Assembly: GCF_001552735.1 (NCBI RefSeq)
Contig: NZ_BCRT01000007.1
Span: 1-64,000 of the forward strand
Source of the DNA: Sanguibacter suarezii NBRC 16159
GTDB taxonomy: Bacteria; Actinomycetota; Actinomycetes; Actinomycetales; Cellulomonadaceae
Direction of reading: 5' to 3'
Length of the DNA stretch: 64,000 nucleotides
Below are positions 63,225-64,000 of the stretch, piece after piece (the first letter of the stretch is position 1; every line of letters starts with the position of its first letter). The notes beneath the pieces were generated by a model, which saw nothing but the letters and a program-made list of their open reading frames with translations, searched no databases and was not told where the DNA came from. A program made the translations under genes and the position numbers.

Positions 63225-64000
63225 TCAGCTGCTGGCGCCGAGGGCGTCCGCGAGGGCGCGCAGCGTCGTCGTCGTCCCGGCGTCGAGGGTGAGGGCTGCG
63301 AGGTGGTCGCCGCGGGTGGCGCCGCGGTTGACGATGGCCACCGGCTTGCCAGCCTTCGCCGCGTGCTTGACGAAGCGCAGGCCTGAGTGGACGGTCAGCG
63401 AGGACCCGGCCACCAGGAGCGCGGTGGCGTCGTCCACCATGGCGAAGGCGCGCTGCACCCGGGCCTTGGGGACCATCTCCCCGAAGTACACGATGTCGGG
63501 CTTGAGCAGGCCGCCGCAGCGGTCGCAGTCCACCGGGCGGAAGTGCGCGGTCGCCTCGATGACCGCGTCGGCGTCGGGGGCGATCTCGATGTCCTCGACG
63601 CGGCCGACGGACTCCACGAAGCCCGGGTTGGCAGCCTCCAGGCGCACCGCCAGAGACTCACGCGAGACCAGCGTCCCGCACTGCAGGCAGACGACCCGGT
63701 CGAAGCTCCCGTGCAGGTCGACGAACTGGGAGGTGCCGGCGGCGGCGTGCAGGGTGTCGACGTTCTGGGTGATGACGCCGGTGAGGCGGCCCGCGATCTC
63801 CAGGTCCGTGAGAGCGCGGTGGCCGTCGTTGGGGTGAGCGCGGCGCACGTGCTGCCAACCGACGTGGTTGCGGGCCCAGTAGTGACGACGGAAGGCCGGG
63901 TCGCCGATGAACTGCTGGTAGGTCATCGGACGGCGCTCCGGGGACCCTGGTCCGCGGTAGTCGGGGATCCCGGAGTCGGTGGACAGGCCAGCACCGGTGA
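63225..64000 (-). CDS. Sir2-family NAD-dependent protein deacylase (5' end outside the window)
   Basis: The C-terminal 258 codons of a sirtuin. The window edge cuts it just inside the NAD-binding motif, read on the minus strand as TGAGLSTDSGIPDYRG. Also visible are QNVDTLH with the catalytic histidine region (DLHGSFDRVVC), the zinc cysteines in CLQCG and CDRCG, and KPDIVYFGEMVP. It deacylates lysine residues using NAD, releasing nicotinamide. An internal ATG at 63926 must not be taken as the start, since the frame continues to the edge. The direction is convergent with tadA. Confidence 0.93.
   Translation of the reverse strand, partial: TGAGLSTDSGIPDYRGPGSPERRPMTYQQFIGDPAFRRHYWARNHVGWQHVRRAHPNDGHRALTDLEIAGRLTGVITQNVDTLHAAAGTSQFVDLHGSFDRVVCLQCGTLVSRESLAVRLEAANPGFVESVGRVEDIEIAPDADAVIEATAHFRPVDCDRCGGLLKPDIVYFGEMVPKARVQRAFAMVDDATALLVAGSSLTVHSGLRFVKHAAKAGKPVAIVNRGATRGDHLAALTLDAGTTTTLRALADALGASS

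Overview
The window is high-GC DNA with short intergenic gaps, many GTG and TTG starts and many 4-base stop/start overlaps (ATGA, GTGA). Together with an HspR/HAIR-controlled dnaK operon, a membrane-fused ECF-type sigma factor, FHA/PP2C proteins and an RDD protein, this points to a chromosomal segment of an actinobacterium. It is probably a facultatively anaerobic member of the Micrococcales (Cellulomonas/Sanguibacter-like); that placement is inference. No phage, insertion sequence, CRISPR array, rRNA or tRNA was recognised.

Layout. (1) 1-1070: a PnuC-type riboflavin transporter (ribM) behind an FMN riboswitch. (2) 1159-6382: a divergent catabolic-looking cluster (acetamidase/formamidase, cupin and flavin reductase leftwards; amidohydrolase and a MetV/MetF-like fusion rightwards) around a near-perfect operator-like inverted repeat. 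(3) 6432-10340: an RDD-FHA protein overlapping a PP2C phosphatase gene, then an AbiEi/DUF559-like gene flanked by 66-bp palindromic repeats. (4) 10340-34982: a molybdenum respiration island with molybdate import (modABC and a TOBE regulator), molybdenum cofactor synthesis (moeA, moaC, mobA, moaD, then moaA, moaE, mog), a DmsABC-type reductase with its chaperone and a polyferredoxin, and nitrate uptake and respiration (narK, narGHJI). (5) 34998-45731: housekeeping and regulatory genes: tandem GNAT acetyltransferase, SpoIIE-type phosphatase, sugar epimerase, GH3 beta-glucosidase, TetR regulator, glyoxalase-like protein and two CNNM/HlyC membrane proteins. (6) 45849-49658: a 1269-residue VWA/DUF11-type surface protein with a sortase-like tail. 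(7) 49841-53984: dnaK-grpE-dnaJ-hspR with a HAIR operator. (8) 54008-61706: a phosphotransferase-like gene, a DUF1540 protein, a degenerate GGDEF-like protein, a 1513-residue sigma factor/zinc-finger/membrane/DUF11 fusion and a receiver-less winged-helix regulator. (9) 61932-64000: upp, tadA and a truncated sir2-type gene.

How the genes work together. Region 4 is close to self-sufficient: ModABC imports molybdate, the Moa/Moe/Mob proteins build bis-MGD cofactor, TorD/NarJ-type chaperones load it, and DmsABC and NarGHI use it to respire S- or N-oxides and nitrate. Cofactor genes lie on both sides of the dms operon. The dnaK operon is a classic negative feedback loop through HspR.

The most unusual object is the single polypeptide at 56454-60995. 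It joins a cytoplasmic sigma-70-like region and an HxxxCxxC anti-sigma-type zinc motif to membrane segments and about 1100 residues of predicted surface-exposed, DUF11-like sequence. Next in interest are the palindromic repeat family at gene 3' ends and the orphan amide/one-carbon cluster.
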